Source: Thermoleophilia bacterium UBA2241
GTDB lineage: Bacteria > Actinomycetota > Thermoleophilia > UBA2241
Direction: 5' to 3'
NCBI GenBank assembly: GCA_002347645.1
Contig: DDYF01000017.1
Span: forward strand, 1-60,357
Length of the DNA: 60,357 nt
Each line of letters starts with the position of its first letter. Position 1 is the first letter of the stretch. Shown here one piece after another: positions 8,400 to 19,335 of the stretch. The position numbers and the translations under genes were made by a program. The notes beneath the pieces were generated by a model. The model did not search any database, was not told where the DNA came from, and saw only the letters and a list, made by a program, of their open reading frames with translations.

Positions 8400-8735
8400 T
8401 CAGGTCGAGGCCGTGGAGCCGGCCTTGGCGGCCTTGCCCGCCGTCGTCTCCCCGGCCGCGCCCGCCTTCTCGGCGGCCGGCTTGGCGTCGGAGACAGGCG
8501 TCGCCGCACCGTCTCCGTCCGACTCGGTGCCTTCCTTCGCCGGGCGGCCCTTCGACGAGCGTCCGTAGTCGGTCGTGTAGAACCCGGATCCCTTGAAGTG
8601 GATCGCCACCGGGTGCAAGACCTTGTGCAACGACCCCCCGCAGTGCTCGCAGACTCGAAGCGGCTCGTCGGACATCTTCTGCATGACCTCGAAGAGCGCT
8701 TCGCAGTCGTCGCAACGGTATTCATAGATGGGCAC
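8400..8735 (-). CDS. FmdB-family zinc-ribbon protein
   Basis: A 111-residue protein with a short zinc ribbon at the N-terminus: MPIYEYRCDDC, then CEHCGG about 20 residues later, giving two CxxC pairs. The rest, after residue 60, is a low-complexity tail of Ala, Lys, Gly and Thr. FmdB-type proteins are widespread and often annotated as putative regulators without direct proof. It precedes the degenerate GGDEF-EAL gene in the same direction. Confidence 0.85.
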   Translation of the reverse strand: MPIYEYRCDDCEALFEVMQKMSDEPLRVCEHCGGSLHKVLHPVAIHFKGSGFYTTDYGRSSKGRPAKEGTESDGDGAATPVSDAKPAAEKAGAAGETTAGKAAKAGSTAST

Positions 8736-8851
8736 TGGCGGACTCTCCGTGAGCTACGTAGGGCGATTGAGTCTAGCACAGGCGATGACACGACCTGAGG
8801 CGGCGCCCCCGGCCCGGCGCCCAGGCGCGGTGGCCGCGCCGGGGCGACGCC

Positions 8852-9556
8852 TCAGGGCTCGAACGACGGCAGGTGGCCGGCGATCACGCGGTGCGGCGCG
8901 AACGCGCGCACCCGGCGCCACGAGACGAGCAGGTCGTCGGCGTCCGGACCCGGCTCTGGCACCATGGCCTCGAAGGCGTCTCGCGACGGTCCGACGATGT
9001 CGCCGCACAGCACCGTCACCCCCGCTTCGTCGCAGGCCGCGAAGGTCACCCCCCCGGGCGTGTGCCCCGGGGTCAGCGCCCACCGCAGGCCAGGCGCGAG
9101 CTCGCCCTCTTCCCCTTCGAGGACGCGCAACTCCCGCGCCTTGAGGATGCCCTCTACCACCGGCCAGTGGGCCGCGCCGATCTCGGCCTCGTGCAGGACG
9201 ACGGGCAGGGGCAGGTCGACACACGCGCATGCGTGGTCGTCGTGCGCGTGCGTGAGGGCAACGAAGTCGACGTCGTCAAGACCGAGGCCCCGTGCCGCCA
9301 GCGCCTTGAGCACGGGCTCGTTCTGCAACTGGAGGCCCGGGTCGACGACGACCGTCGGCTCGCCGCGCGAGCGGTCACCGCGCAGCAGGACCGTGTTCGG
9401 GAAGGTGGTCATTCCCACCACCGGGCGTTCGTCGCGCAGCCGGCGGTAGGCGGCGTACGCCTCGGGCGACCGGTGCTCTGCCAGGACGCGTACCTCGGCA
9501 TTTTCGACGCTGAAGGCGAAGCGCGCCGTCGGGATCAGGATGTCCACCGCATACAT
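8852..9556 (-). CDS. Metallo-beta-lactamase-fold hydrolase
   Basis: A 234-residue MBL-fold enzyme with the metal site intact: THAHDDHA, then LTPGHTPGG, then VLCGDIVG, and IAGH near the C-terminus. Substrate is unknown; the family covers glyoxalase II-like esterases and other hydrolases. ATG 9556 is chosen because AGGAGG (9565-9570) sits eight bases upstream. It follows two small genes in the same direction and may belong to the tail of the heat-shock operon. Confidence 0.85.
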   Translation of the reverse strand: MYAVDILIPTARFAFSVENAEVRVLAEHRSPEAYAAYRRLRDERPVVGMTTFPNTVLLRGDRSRGEPTVVVDPGLQLQNEPVLKALAARGLGLDDVDFVALTHAHDDHACACVDLPLPVVLHEAEIGAAHWPVVEGILKARELRVLEGEEGELAPGLRWALTPGHTPGGVTFAACDEAGVTVLCGDIVGPSRDAFEAMVPEPGPDADDLLVSWRRVRAFAPHRVIAGHLPSFEP

Positions 9557-9597
9557 CGCGGCCACCTCCTTCGCGAGCGATCGTCCCCAAGAGCCGG

Positions 9598-10035
9598 TCA
9601 GACGGGTCGGGCGCCGCTCTCCGTTCGCGGGGGTCGAGTGTCGTCCTCAGCGCGCGTGGGCGACGCGCCCTCCGCGTGCGGCGCCGCGGTGACGCCATCG
9701 GAGTGCGCGACGGCCTCGCGGCCGTCCGCGTCGAGCCGTTCCTCTTCCCGCGCGTACAGGAAGTCGACCTTGTCGAGGTTGAGGACGACGAAAGGCGACG
9801 TCTCGACGAGAGCGCCAGACTGGGCTTCGTAGATCCGCGCGCCGGCGAGCGTGAGGCGCGTGTCGTTGAACGAGCGGATGAAGTCGGAGGCGCGCCGTGA
9901 CGTTGCGCGCTGACCGACACCGAAGGAGGCTGCCCCGACCACCTTGAACCGGTCGACGTAGGCGACGATCTCGAGTTCCTTGAAACCGCCCTCGAGACGC
10001 ACGCCCTCGCCCCTCTCACCGCTTGTGTCACTCAC
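9598..10035 (-). CDS. Hypothetical protein, small beta-rich domain
   Basis: Not recognised. It is 145 residues long. Residues about 18-110 alternate short beta-like strands (ELEIVAYVDRFKVVG, ARIYEAQSG, FVVLNLDKVDFLYARE). The last 40 residues are charged, low-complexity sequence. There is no signal peptide or membrane segment. Its start overlaps the end of the next gene upstream by 8 bp, which supports translation of both. Confidence 0.6.
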   Translation of the reverse strand: MSDTSGERGEGVRLEGGFKELEIVAYVDRFKVVGAASFGVGQRATSRRASDFIRSFNDTRLTLAGARIYEAQSGALVETSPFVVLNLDKVDFLYAREEERLDADGREAVAHSDGVTAAPHAEGASPTRAEDDTRPPRTESGARPV

Positions 10036-10273
10036 GGGACTCGGCTCCCTCCGCCTCTCCGCTCGACGTCCCTTCCGGCGGTCGCGCCGCGAGCTCCCGG
10101 ACCTCGCCCGAGCACGGCGTGCCCGCGAACGCCGCGGGCCCGCCCCGGCGTTCGACGCTCGCCCGCAGACGGGCGAACGCCTCGCGCCGGGACTCGCCCG
10201 ACCGCGGCGCGGCGACGAGGCCGACCACGGCGCTCACGAGCCCTCCGAGGAACAGCGTCCGACCCTTACGCAT
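10028..10273 (-). CDS. YtxH-like small membrane-anchored protein
   Basis: An 81-residue protein with one N-terminal membrane segment (about 5-22, FLGGLVSAVVGLVAAP) followed directly by a charged stretch with APRSGESRRE. That is the pattern of YtxH/gas-vesicle-like proteins, whose role is unclear. It lies 45 bp after the clpC-like gene and overlaps the following gene by 8 bp, so it could be read from the heat-shock transcript. Confidence 0.6.
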   Translation of the reverse strand: MRKGRTLFLGGLVSAVVGLVAAPRSGESRREAFARLRASVERRGGPAAFAGTPCSGEVRELAARPPEGTSSGEAEGAESRE

Positions 10274-10318
10274 CGCTCCTCACTGTAGCACAGGGACCAG
10301 CGCGTCCCGCCCGTGGCC

Positions 10319-12709
<2,391 letters not shown>

Positions 12710-12731
12710 CTCTGCTACTTTCGTGTCGTCG

Positions 12732-13151
12732 TCATTCGGGGCGGCCCCGCCGTCGGCGCGGCAGCGGCACCAGCGCGGCCGGGCGCAGGGGCACGAGCTC
12801 GAACCGGCGCCCGCGCTCGGCCTCGGCCACGGCGCGGCGCGCGTCCTGCGCCGCCCGCGAGAGGCTCGCGTGCAGCTGCTCGATCTCGCGCGCCATCTCC
12901 CGGAGCCGTTCTTCCATCTCGAGCACACGCTCGATGCCTGCGAGGTTGAGGCCCATCCCCGTCAGCTCCTGGATGCGGCGCAGACGTTCGACGTCGCGGC
13001 GCGAGTACCGACGCGTGTTCTTGGCCGAACGCTGCGGGCGGACCAGGCCCCTGCGCTCGTAGACGCGCAGGGTCTGCGGGTGCATGCCGGCCAGCTCGGC
13101 GGCCACCGAGATCATGAAGAGCGGGCTGTCGATGTCGTCTTCGAACCTCAT
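12732..13151 (-). CDS. hspR: Heat-shock repressor HspR (MerR family)
   Basis: HspR represses the dnaK operon in actinobacteria and works with DnaK as co-repressor. The 139 residues open with a MerR-type winged helix (ISVAAELAGMHPQTLRVYE, then RRYSRRDVERLRRIQ) followed by a coiled-coil helix (about 85-115) and a basic tail. Its position at the end of the dnaK-grpE-dnaJ run, before a Clp gene, is the usual actinobacterial arrangement. I did not find a clean HAIR operator upstream of dnaK. Confidence 0.93.
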   Translation of the reverse strand: MRFEDDIDSPLFMISVAAELAGMHPQTLRVYERRGLVRPQRSAKNTRRYSRRDVERLRRIQELTGMGLNLAGIERVLEMEERLREMAREIEQLHASLSRAAQDARRAVAEAERGRRFELVPLRPAALVPLPRRRRGRPE

Positions 13152-13192
13152 CGCCGTCCTCGCGGGCTGGCTCGTCGCTTTCCTCGCCCTCG

Positions 13193-14344
13193 TCAGGCAC
13201 GCCCGAACGCGTTCGCGCGCGGGTCGACCAGCGTCTTGCCGAGCTTCTCGAGCAGGTCCTTCTGCTCCTTGGTGAGCTTGTCGGGCACGGCGATGCGCAC
13301 ACGGACGAGCAGATCGCCCTGCCCGCCCTTGATCTTGGGCGCGCCCTTCCCGCGCACGCGCAGCGTGCGCCCGTCCCGGCTGCCGGCGGGCACCTTGAGC
13401 GACACGTGCCCGCCGCCCGGCGTCGGGACCTTGACCTTGGCGCCCAGGGCGGCCTCGCTCATGGTGATCGGCGCCTCCAGGACGAGGTCGTCACCGCGCC
13501 GCTGGAAGAGGTCGTCGGCCGCGACGCGCACCACCACGAAGAGGTCGCCGGCCGGCCCGCCACGTTGGCCGGCCTCGCCCTTGCCCTTGATGCGGATGCG
13601 CGTGCCGTCCTTCACGCCGGGCGGCACCTTGACCGAGTACCGCCGCGTCTTCTGGACCAAGCCGCTGCCGCCACACGACGGGCACGGGTGCTCGATGACC
13701 GTGCCGTTGCCCAGACAGCGCGGGCACGGCTGCGAGAGCGCGAAGAACCCCTGGTTCTGGGCGACAACGCCGCGGCCCTCGCAGTCGGGGCAGATCTTCG
13801 CCGTGGTCCCGGCTTCGGCGCCCGTCCCGTGACAGGCTTCGCACGTGTCGGGCTTCTCCACCGGGACGCGCACCGTGGCGCCGCGCAGGGAGTCCTCGAA
13901 AGAGACCCTCACCTCGGCCTGCAGATCGGCGCCGCGCTCGGCAGCCGCCCGGCGCCCGCGGGCGCCGGCTCGCCGGCTGCCGGCGGCGCCCCCGAACAGG
14001 CCCGAGAGCAGGTCGCCGAGGTCGCCCATCTCGAAGTTCGCGCCACCCTGCTGGAACATACGCGGGTCGAAGCCTTGGAAGCCGCCCTGACCGGGTCGGA
14101 AGCCACCACCGCCCGACCCGGCGCCGAACGCGCCCAGACGGCTCAGTTCGTCGTACTGCTTGCGCTTGGTCGGGTCGCAGAGCGTCTCGTAGGCCTGGTT
14201 GACCTCCTTGAACTTCTCTTCAGCCGCCTTGTCGCCTGGGTTCTTGTCGGGGTGGCACTGCCGCGCCAGCTTCCGGAAGGCCTTCTTGATCTCGTCTTGC
14301 GAAGCCGTCTTGGCGACACCGAGTGTCTGGTAGAAGTCGCCCAT
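13193..14344 (-). CDS. dnaJ: Chaperone DnaJ
   Basis: The J-domain co-chaperone stimulates DnaK ATPase. The 383 residues contain a J domain with HPD (RQCHPDKNPGD), a Gly/Phe-rich linker (about 75-115), four CxxCxGxG-type repeats (CEACHGTG, CPDCEGRG, CPRCLGNG, CPSCGGSG) that bind two zinc ions, and two C-terminal client-binding domains. The start is 4 bp after the grpE stop, as expected for translational coupling. Confidence 0.97.
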   Translation of the reverse strand: MGDFYQTLGVAKTASQDEIKKAFRKLARQCHPDKNPGDKAAEEKFKEVNQAYETLCDPTKRKQYDELSRLGAFGAGSGGGGFRPGQGGFQGFDPRMFQQGGANFEMGDLGDLLSGLFGGAAGSRRAGARGRRAAAERGADLQAEVRVSFEDSLRGATVRVPVEKPDTCEACHGTGAEAGTTAKICPDCEGRGVVAQNQGFFALSQPCPRCLGNGTVIEHPCPSCGGSGLVQKTRRYSVKVPPGVKDGTRIRIKGKGEAGQRGGPAGDLFVVVRVAADDLFQRRGDDLVLEAPITMSEAALGAKVKVPTPGGGHVSLKVPAGSRDGRTLRVRGKGAPKIKGGQGDLLVRVRIAVPDKLTKEQKDLLEKLGKTLVDPRANAFGRA

Positions 14345-14348
14345 ACCG

Positions 14349-14969
14349 CTACCTCGCGACGACCACCTTGGCGGGGCGCAGCAGACGCCCGTGCAGCAGG
14401 TAGCCGCGCTCGAGCACCTGCAACACCACGCCCTCGTCGTGGTCGTCGGAGGGCTGGGTCATGACCGCCTCGTGGACGGTAGGGTCGAACGGGTCGCCAG
14501 GCGCCGTCGGGACCTCGGCCAGCCCGTGCGCGGCGAGCGCGTCGTTCAGCTGGCCGGCCACGAGCTGCAGGCCGGCGACGAGCTGCCCCTCCTCGTGACT
14601 GGCCGCAGCGTCGAGCGCACGACCCATGTTGTCGACGACCGGGAGCAGGGACTCGACGACGTCTTCGCCGGCGCGCAGGCGCAGCTCCTCGCCCTCGCGG
14701 CGCACACGCTTGCGGTAGTTCTCGAACTCCGCCTGCAGACGCCGCAGGTGGTCGAGGTAGTCGTCCCGCTCGGCCGTCAGGCGCGCCATCTCCTCCTCGG
14801 CGGCCGCGGTCGCGCCGCGCCCGCGCGAGCGCGCCCTCGGGGCCGCGGTGCGGTCGTCGACCTTCTCGGTCTCGGCCGCGCCGGCCGGCGGCGCCTCGCC
14901 GCCATCGCCTTCGGTGCGGGCGGCGTGGCGCCGCCGGTGCTCGTCGTCCCTGTGCTTCTTCTCGGTCAT
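14349..14969 (-). CDS. grpE: Nucleotide exchange factor GrpE
   Basis: GrpE releases ADP from DnaK. The 206 residues have a charged disordered head (1-55), a long coiled coil (about 58-100, LTAERDDYLDHLRRLQAEFE), and the family core LLPVVDNMGRAL and DPFDPTVHEAVM, ending in the beta wing YLLHGRLLRPAKVVVA. It ends in TAG and lies directly before dnaJ. Confidence 0.96.
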   Translation of the reverse strand: MTEKKHRDDEHRRRHAARTEGDGGEAPPAGAAETEKVDDRTAAPRARSRGRGATAAAEEEMARLTAERDDYLDHLRRLQAEFENYRKRVRREGEELRLRAGEDVVESLLPVVDNMGRALDAAASHEEGQLVAGLQLVAGQLNDALAAHGLAEVPTAPGDPFDPTVHEAVMTQPSDDHDEGVVLQVLERGYLLHGRLLRPAKVVVAR

Positions 14970-15043
14970 GTCGTCGCGTCTCTCTCGCTGTCAGGGTGAA
15001 GGGCGGCGGGGCCGGCCACGCCGGCCCCGCCGCCCCGCGGGGG

Positions 15044-15526
15044 TCACTTGCCGGTCTCGCCGGCCTTCTCCGCCTCTGGCGCCTTCTTGGCCTCGACGGT
15101 CTTCTTGGCCTTGACCTCGATGCGCTTCGGCTTCTCCTCTTCCACCTTCGGCACGCTGACGGTGAGGATGCCGTCGTCGTAGGCGGCGCCGATCTCGTCG
15201 GCCTTCACGCCCTGGGGCAGGGCGAGGCTGCGCTGGAACGACCCGAAGCGACGCTCGACACGGTAGTAGCGCTCTTCGTCGACCTTCTCTTCGAACCGGC
15301 GCTCGCCCTTGATCGTGAGGACGTTGTCCTCGACCTCTATCTGGATGTCGTCGGGGTCCATGCCCGCGAGCTCGGCCTTGAGGACGACCGCGTCCTTCGT
15401 GTCAAAGACGTCGACCGCCGGCAGCCAGCTCTCCTGGCGCCCGCCCCACACCTGGTCGACCAGCCTGTTGAGCTGGTTCTGGACCTGGGTCATCTCGCGG
15501 AACGGGTCCCATCTGATGATCGCCAT
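15044..15526 (-). CDS. Hsp20 small heat-shock protein
   Basis: An alpha-crystallin-domain holdase of 160 residues. It begins IIRWDPFREMTQVQ, continues through the alpha-crystallin domain (about 38-130, AELAGMDPDDIQIEVEDN, FGSFQRSLALP) and ends in a Lys/Glu/Ala-rich tail. ATG 15526 follows a strong AGGAGG site. It sits between dnaK and grpE, an uncommon place in this otherwise standard operon, and probably shares the dnaK promoter. Confidence 0.95.
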   Translation of the reverse strand: MAIIRWDPFREMTQVQNQLNRLVDQVWGGRQESWLPAVDVFDTKDAVVLKAELAGMDPDDIQIEVEDNVLTIKGERRFEEKVDEERYYRVERRFGSFQRSLALPQGVKADEIGAAYDDGILTVSVPKVEEEKPKRIEVKAKKTVEAKKAPEAEKAGETGK

Positions 15527-15602
15527 GGTTGACACCTCCTCCGGTGTTCGTGTCGTGAGCCGGCCCGCCTGGCGACCGGGCCGGCCCGTGATGCCCGTTC
15601 TC

Positions 15603-17510
15603 TTACTTGCCCTCGTCCTCGTCGATGACCTCGTAATCGCCCTCCTCGACGTTCTCGTCGCCCGAGGCCGACCCGGAGCCGTCACCACCGCCCGCGGCTT
15701 GCTGCTGCTGCTGGGCCTGCTGGTAGACGGCCTCGGCGAGCTTGTGCGAGGCCTGCATGAGGGCGTCGGTCTTGGCCTTGATGTCGTCGACGCTGTCGCC
15801 GTCGAGCGCCTTCTTGAGCTCGCTCGCGGCGGCCTCGATCTCCTGCTTCGTCGAGGCGTCGACCTTGTCGCCCATGTCGCGCAGCGACTTCTCGGTGGAG
15901 TACACCAGGTTCTCGGCACTGTTCTTGACGTCGGCCACCTCGCGCGCCGTGCGGTCCTCTTCGGCGTGCGACTCGGCGTCCTTCATCATGCGCTCGATGT
16001 CCTGCTCGCTGAGGCCGCTGGACGCGGTGATGGTGATCTTCTGCTCGTTGCCGGTGCCGAGGTCCTTGGCGCGCACGTGCACGATACCGTTGGCGTCGAT
16101 GTCGAAGGTGACCTCGATCTGCGGGATGCCGCGCGGCGCCGGCGGGATACCGACCAGCTGGAACTTGCCCAGCGTCTTGTTGAAGCGTGCCATCTCGCGT
16201 TCGCCCTGGAGCACGTGGATCTCGACGCTCGTCTGGTTGTCTTCGGCGGTCGAGAAGATCTCGCTCTTCTTGGTGGGGATGGTCGTGTTACGCTCGATGA
16301 GCTTGGTGAACACGCCGCCCTTGGTCTCGATGCCGAGACTCAGCGGCGTCACGTCGAGGAGTAGCACGTCCTTGACTTCGCCGGCGAGCACGCCGCCCTG
16401 AATGGCGGCGCCGACGGCGACGACCTCGTCCGGGTTGACGCCCTTGTGCGGGTCCTTGCCGACGAGCTGCTTCACGCGTTCTTGAACGGCGGGGACGCGG
16501 GTCATGCCGCCGACCAGGATGATGTGGTCGATCTGGTCGGCACGCAGGTTCGCGTCCTTCATCGCCCGCTCGACCGGGCCGACGATACGCTCGAGCAGGT
16601 CGTGCGTGAGCTCGTCGAACTTGGCCCGCGTGAGGGTAAGGTCGAGGTGCTTGGGGCCGTTCTCGTCGGCGGTGATGAACGGCAGGTTGATGTTGGTGCT
16701 GGTCGTCGTCGAGAGCTCGATCTTCGCCTTCTCGGCGGCCTCGTACAGGCGCTGCAGGGCCATCTTGTCTTTGCTGAGGTCGATGCCCTGGCTCTGCTTG
16801 AACTCGGCGACCATCCAGTCGACGACCGCCTTGTCGAAGTTGTCGCCGCCGAGGTGGGTGTCGCCGTTGGTCGACTTGACCTCGAACACGCCGTCGCCGA
16901 TGTCGAGGATCGACACGTCGAACGTGCCGCCGCCGAGATCGAACACGAGGATCGTCTGGTCGTGCTCCTTGTCGAGACCGTACGCGAGCGCCGCGGCGGT
17001 GGGCTCGTTGATGATGCGCTTGACCTCGAACCCGGCGATCTTGCCGGCGTCCTTGGTCGCCTGGCGCTGCGAGTCGTTGAAGTACGCCGGGACGGTGACC
17101 ACCGCCTCGGTGACCTTCTCGCCCAAGTAGTCCTCGGCGTCGCGCTTGAGCTTCTGCAGGATCATCGCCGAGATCTCCGGCGGCGTGTACGTCTTGCCGC
17201 CGATCTCGACCGATGCGTCGCCGTTGCCGGTGGCCTGCACGTGGTAAGGGACGATGGTCATCTCTTCGGAGACGTCGCCGTACTTGCGCCCCATGAAGCG
17301 CTTTATCGAGAAGACCGTGTTCTCTGGGTTGGTCACGGCCTGACGGCGGGCGACGCTGCCGACCAGCCGCTCGTTGCTCTTCGAGAAGGCCACGACCGAC
17401 GGTGTGGTGCGACCACCCTCGGAGTTGGGGATGACGGTCGGCTCGCCGCCCTCGAGGACGGCCATGCAGCTGTTGGTCGTCCCCAGGTCGATGCCGAGTA
17501 CCTTGCCCAT
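15603..17510 (-). CDS. dnaK: Chaperone DnaK (Hsp70)
   Basis: The ATP-driven Hsp70 has 635 residues. It shows the ATPase signature KVLGIDLGTTNSCMAVLEGG, the phosphate motif LVFDLGGGTFDVSIL, the hinge segment VLLLDVTPLSLGIET, and the substrate-binding and lid domains ending in a Gln/Gly-rich linker and an acidic tail. ATG 17510 follows GGCAAGGAGG. It is first in the operon dnaK-hsp20-grpE-dnaJ-hspR-clp and is preceded by a good sigma-70-type promoter. Confidence 0.98.
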   Translation of the reverse strand: MGKVLGIDLGTTNSCMAVLEGGEPTVIPNSEGGRTTPSVVAFSKSNERLVGSVARRQAVTNPENTVFSIKRFMGRKYGDVSEEMTIVPYHVQATGNGDASVEIGGKTYTPPEISAMILQKLKRDAEDYLGEKVTEAVVTVPAYFNDSQRQATKDAGKIAGFEVKRIINEPTAAALAYGLDKEHDQTILVFDLGGGTFDVSILDIGDGVFEVKSTNGDTHLGGDNFDKAVVDWMVAEFKQSQGIDLSKDKMALQRLYEAAEKAKIELSTTTSTNINLPFITADENGPKHLDLTLTRAKFDELTHDLLERIVGPVERAMKDANLRADQIDHIILVGGMTRVPAVQERVKQLVGKDPHKGVNPDEVVAVGAAIQGGVLAGEVKDVLLLDVTPLSLGIETKGGVFTKLIERNTTIPTKKSEIFSTAEDNQTSVEIHVLQGEREMARFNKTLGKFQLVGIPPAPRGIPQIEVTFDIDANGIVHVRAKDLGTGNEQKITITASSGLSEQDIERMMKDAESHAEEDRTAREVADVKNSAENLVYSTEKSLRDMGDKVDASTKQEIEAAASELKKALDGDSVDDIKAKTDALMQASHKLAEAVYQQAQQQQQAAGGGDGSGSASGDENVEEGDYEVIDEDEGK

Positions 17511-17575
17511 GAACGTTCCTCCTTGCCCGTGCAGAACCAGGGTCCACACATCGCGGTTCAAGAAATCTAAGCGTG

Positions 17576-17604
17576 AATGTAGCAGATGTATGACCACTCC
17601 GCAA
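17576..17604 (-). promoter_or_regulatory. Promoter of the dnaK operon
   Basis: On the minus strand TTGCGG (17599-17604) and TACATT (17576-17581) are separated by exactly 17 bp, each matching four of six consensus bases. Transcription would begin near 17568, giving a leader of about 58 nt before dnaK. Confidence 0.6.
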
Positions 17605-17677
17605 CGTCGCTAAACACGGGCGGGGGCAGGCGCCCGCCGCCCGCCGTCGAAAGCCTGAGCCGAGCGACGAGGTGAGC

Positions 17678-18868
17678 ATGGCGACGTCACAATCCGACTG
17701 TGGTCCGGGGCGCATCTACGTGCCGCGGTGGGTCCAACTGGCCCTGCTGCCCGCCCTTGCGCTGATCCTGTGGTTCGCGATCGGCGCCCTCGAGCAGGTC
17801 CTCTTCATCTTCCTCGTCGCAGCCTTCATCGCCATGGTCCTGAACCCGCTCGTGCGTCTGCTCGAGCGAAGCCACGTGCCGCGACTGGTGGGCGTCTTCC
17901 TCGTCTACGCGGCGTTCGTCGCCGTCGTCGCCCTCGTCGTCGTCCTGGTGTGGCCGCCGCTGATCGAGCAGATGAACGACCTCGTCGACGCCGTCCCGGG
18001 CAGCGCCGAGCAGGCGCGCAGCGGGATCGAACGCCTGCAGGAGCTCTCCGACCGGTACGGGCTCGGCGTCGACGTCGAGCAGGAGCTCGCCGATTTCGCT
18101 GCCACGATCTCGGAGCGCATCCCCGCCGCGAGCAGGGACCTCCTCGGCGTGGGCGCCGAGATCGTCCGTCAAGTGACGATGGCGATCATCGTCATCGTGG
18201 TGTCGATCTACATGCTGCTCGACGCGCGCCGGCTCGGGGGCTTCGTCGCGGGGCACTTCCCGACGCGCAGCAGAAAGGACGGCGAGGCGTACGTGAGTCG
18301 CGCCCAAGGCGCCGTCGTCAACTACATCAAGGCGCAGCTGCTGCTTTCCGCGGCGCTGGGCGCGAGCGTCGGCCTCGGCATGTGGCTGCTGAGCGTCGTC
18401 GGCGTCTTTCCCAACGGCGGCAAGTACGCCCTGTTCTTTGCAGTCTGGGCCGGTGTCATGGAAGCCCTTCCCTACCTCGGGCCCGTCCTCGCGGCGCTCC
18501 CGCCGACCTTCATCGCGCTCTTCGAGTCACCGGCCGCCGCGCTCTGGGTGATCCTCGTGTTCGTGCTCATCCAGGAGATCGAGGGCCACATCCTCGTGCC
18601 GGTGATCATGGGAAGCCGCTTCCGCGTCCACCCTCTGATCGTGATCTTCGCCATCCTGGCCGGAGGGGAGATCCACGGCCTCACCGGCATGCTGCTCGCC
18701 ATACCGCTCATCCCCCTCGTCAAGGAGACGATCGTCTTTCTGCGGCCACGCCTCAGGTTCGAGCGCTGGTGCCTCTCGACGCGCGGCGTGGTCGACGAGG
18801 CGCTCGAAGGCACGCCGCGCGCCGCCGCGCCCGAGGCGCCGGCAGGGGCCGCCGGCCCGGGCGGCTGA
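17678..18868 (+). CDS. AI-2E family transporter
   Basis: A 396-residue membrane protein of the AI-2E (PF01594) family with about eight membrane segments: an N-terminal pair near 15-60, a soluble domain about 95-150, then a helical bundle. Family segments GVMEALPYLGPVLAALP and ALWVILVFVLIQEIEGHILVP are clear. Members include TqsA-type exporters and Na/H antiporters, so the substrate is unknown. ATG 17678 is preferred; GTG 17672 is possible. It is divergent from the dnaK operon. Confidence 0.9.
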   Translation: MATSQSDCGPGRIYVPRWVQLALLPALALILWFAIGALEQVLFIFLVAAFIAMVLNPLVRLLERSHVPRLVGVFLVYAAFVAVVALVVVLVWPPLIEQMNDLVDAVPGSAEQARSGIERLQELSDRYGLGVDVEQELADFAATISERIPAASRDLLGVGAEIVRQVTMAIIVIVVSIYMLLDARRLGGFVAGHFPTRSRKDGEAYVSRAQGAVVNYIKAQLLLSAALGASVGLGMWLLSVVGVFPNGGKYALFFAVWAGVMEALPYLGPVLAALPPTFIALFESPAAALWVILVFVLIQEIEGHILVPVIMGSRFRVHPLIVIFAILAGGEIHGLTGMLLAIPLIPLVKETIVFLRPRLRFERWCLSTRGVVDEALEGTPRAAAPEAPAGAAGPGG

Positions 18869-18946
18869 CGCAGCCGGCCCTGTCGAGCTTGCCCCGGCGC
18901 CGGCTGCCGACGGGCTGCCGGCGGCAAGGGGTGTGCCCGCAAACGG

Positions 18947-18975
18947 CCGGCGGTCTTCCGCCGGCGCGCCGGCGG
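18947..18975 (+). terminator. GC-rich hairpin pair after the AI-2E gene
   Basis: CCGGCGG (18947-18953) pairs with CCGCCGG (18958-18964) around a TCTT loop. The second arm can instead pair with CCGGCGG at 18969-18975, so two alternative hairpins exist. There is no T-run. It is a likely end of the AI-2E transcript. Confidence 0.45.
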
Positions 18976-19026
18976 TGACAGGATGAGCCCATGGGCAGCG
19001 CAGCACACCGCAGGCGCACGAAAAGT

Positions 19027-19055
19027 TTGCCTTGCCACTCGCAATCCTGTATATC
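19027..19055 (+). promoter_or_regulatory. Promoter of the nine-haem cytochrome gene
   Basis: TTGCCT (19027-19032) and TATATC (19050-19055) are 17 bp apart. This is the clearest promoter in the 467-bp gap 18869-19335. It would start RNA near 19062 and give an unusually long leader of about 270 nt before the GTG at 19336. Confidence 0.6.
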
Positions 19056-19203
19056 TCGCACGCCGAGACGGCACCCGTGAGGGTCGTCGCGACTGGCATG
19101 AGACCATGGGACCAGGGACCGGATCACACGCCGCCGGCGACCCGGCGCCGCGAACGAGCGCCACACGGCGCGTCGGTCGTGGCGGGCACCTGGAGTCCGC
19201 AGT

Positions 19204-19332
19204 CGGCGACTCTGTCGCCGGCAGCCCCGTCCGCCCACGTTCGTCATCACCTCCAGTCGAACCGCGCCTGCCCGCACCCCGGTGCGCGCAGGCGACGTTC
19301 GTTCAGCGATCCGCTTCTGGAGGGGAGGTGAT
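19204..19332 (+). promoter_or_regulatory. Structured leader with a perfect anti-Shine-Dalgarno element
   Basis: ATCACCTCC (19246-19254) is the exact reverse complement of GGAGGTGAT (19324-19332), the ribosome site of the cytochrome gene. An offset pairing CCTCCAG (19250-19256) with CTGGAGG (19317-19323) is also possible. Between them lies a hairpin with arms CGCCTGC (19265-19271) and GCAGGCG (19288-19294) and an inner GCAC/GTGC stem; upstream is another, CGGCGAC (19204-19210) with GTCGCCG (19214-19220). The layout suits translational control by hiding the ribosome site. It matches no riboswitch class that I know. Confidence 0.5.
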
Positions 19333-19335
19333 TCA

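Noticed and set aside
17511..17677. HAIR operator (CTTGAGT-N7-ACTCAAG) for HspR upstream of dnaK
   Set aside because: Only a weak half-site (CTTGAAC on the minus strand near 17555-17565) is visible. No second half at the right distance, so no feature is called.
18941..19120. Cyclic di-GMP-I riboswitch before the multihaem cytochrome, as known in other bacteria
   Set aside because: GCAAAC at about 18939-18944 lies upstream of the promoter in a terminator stem, and the rest of the conserved core is absent.
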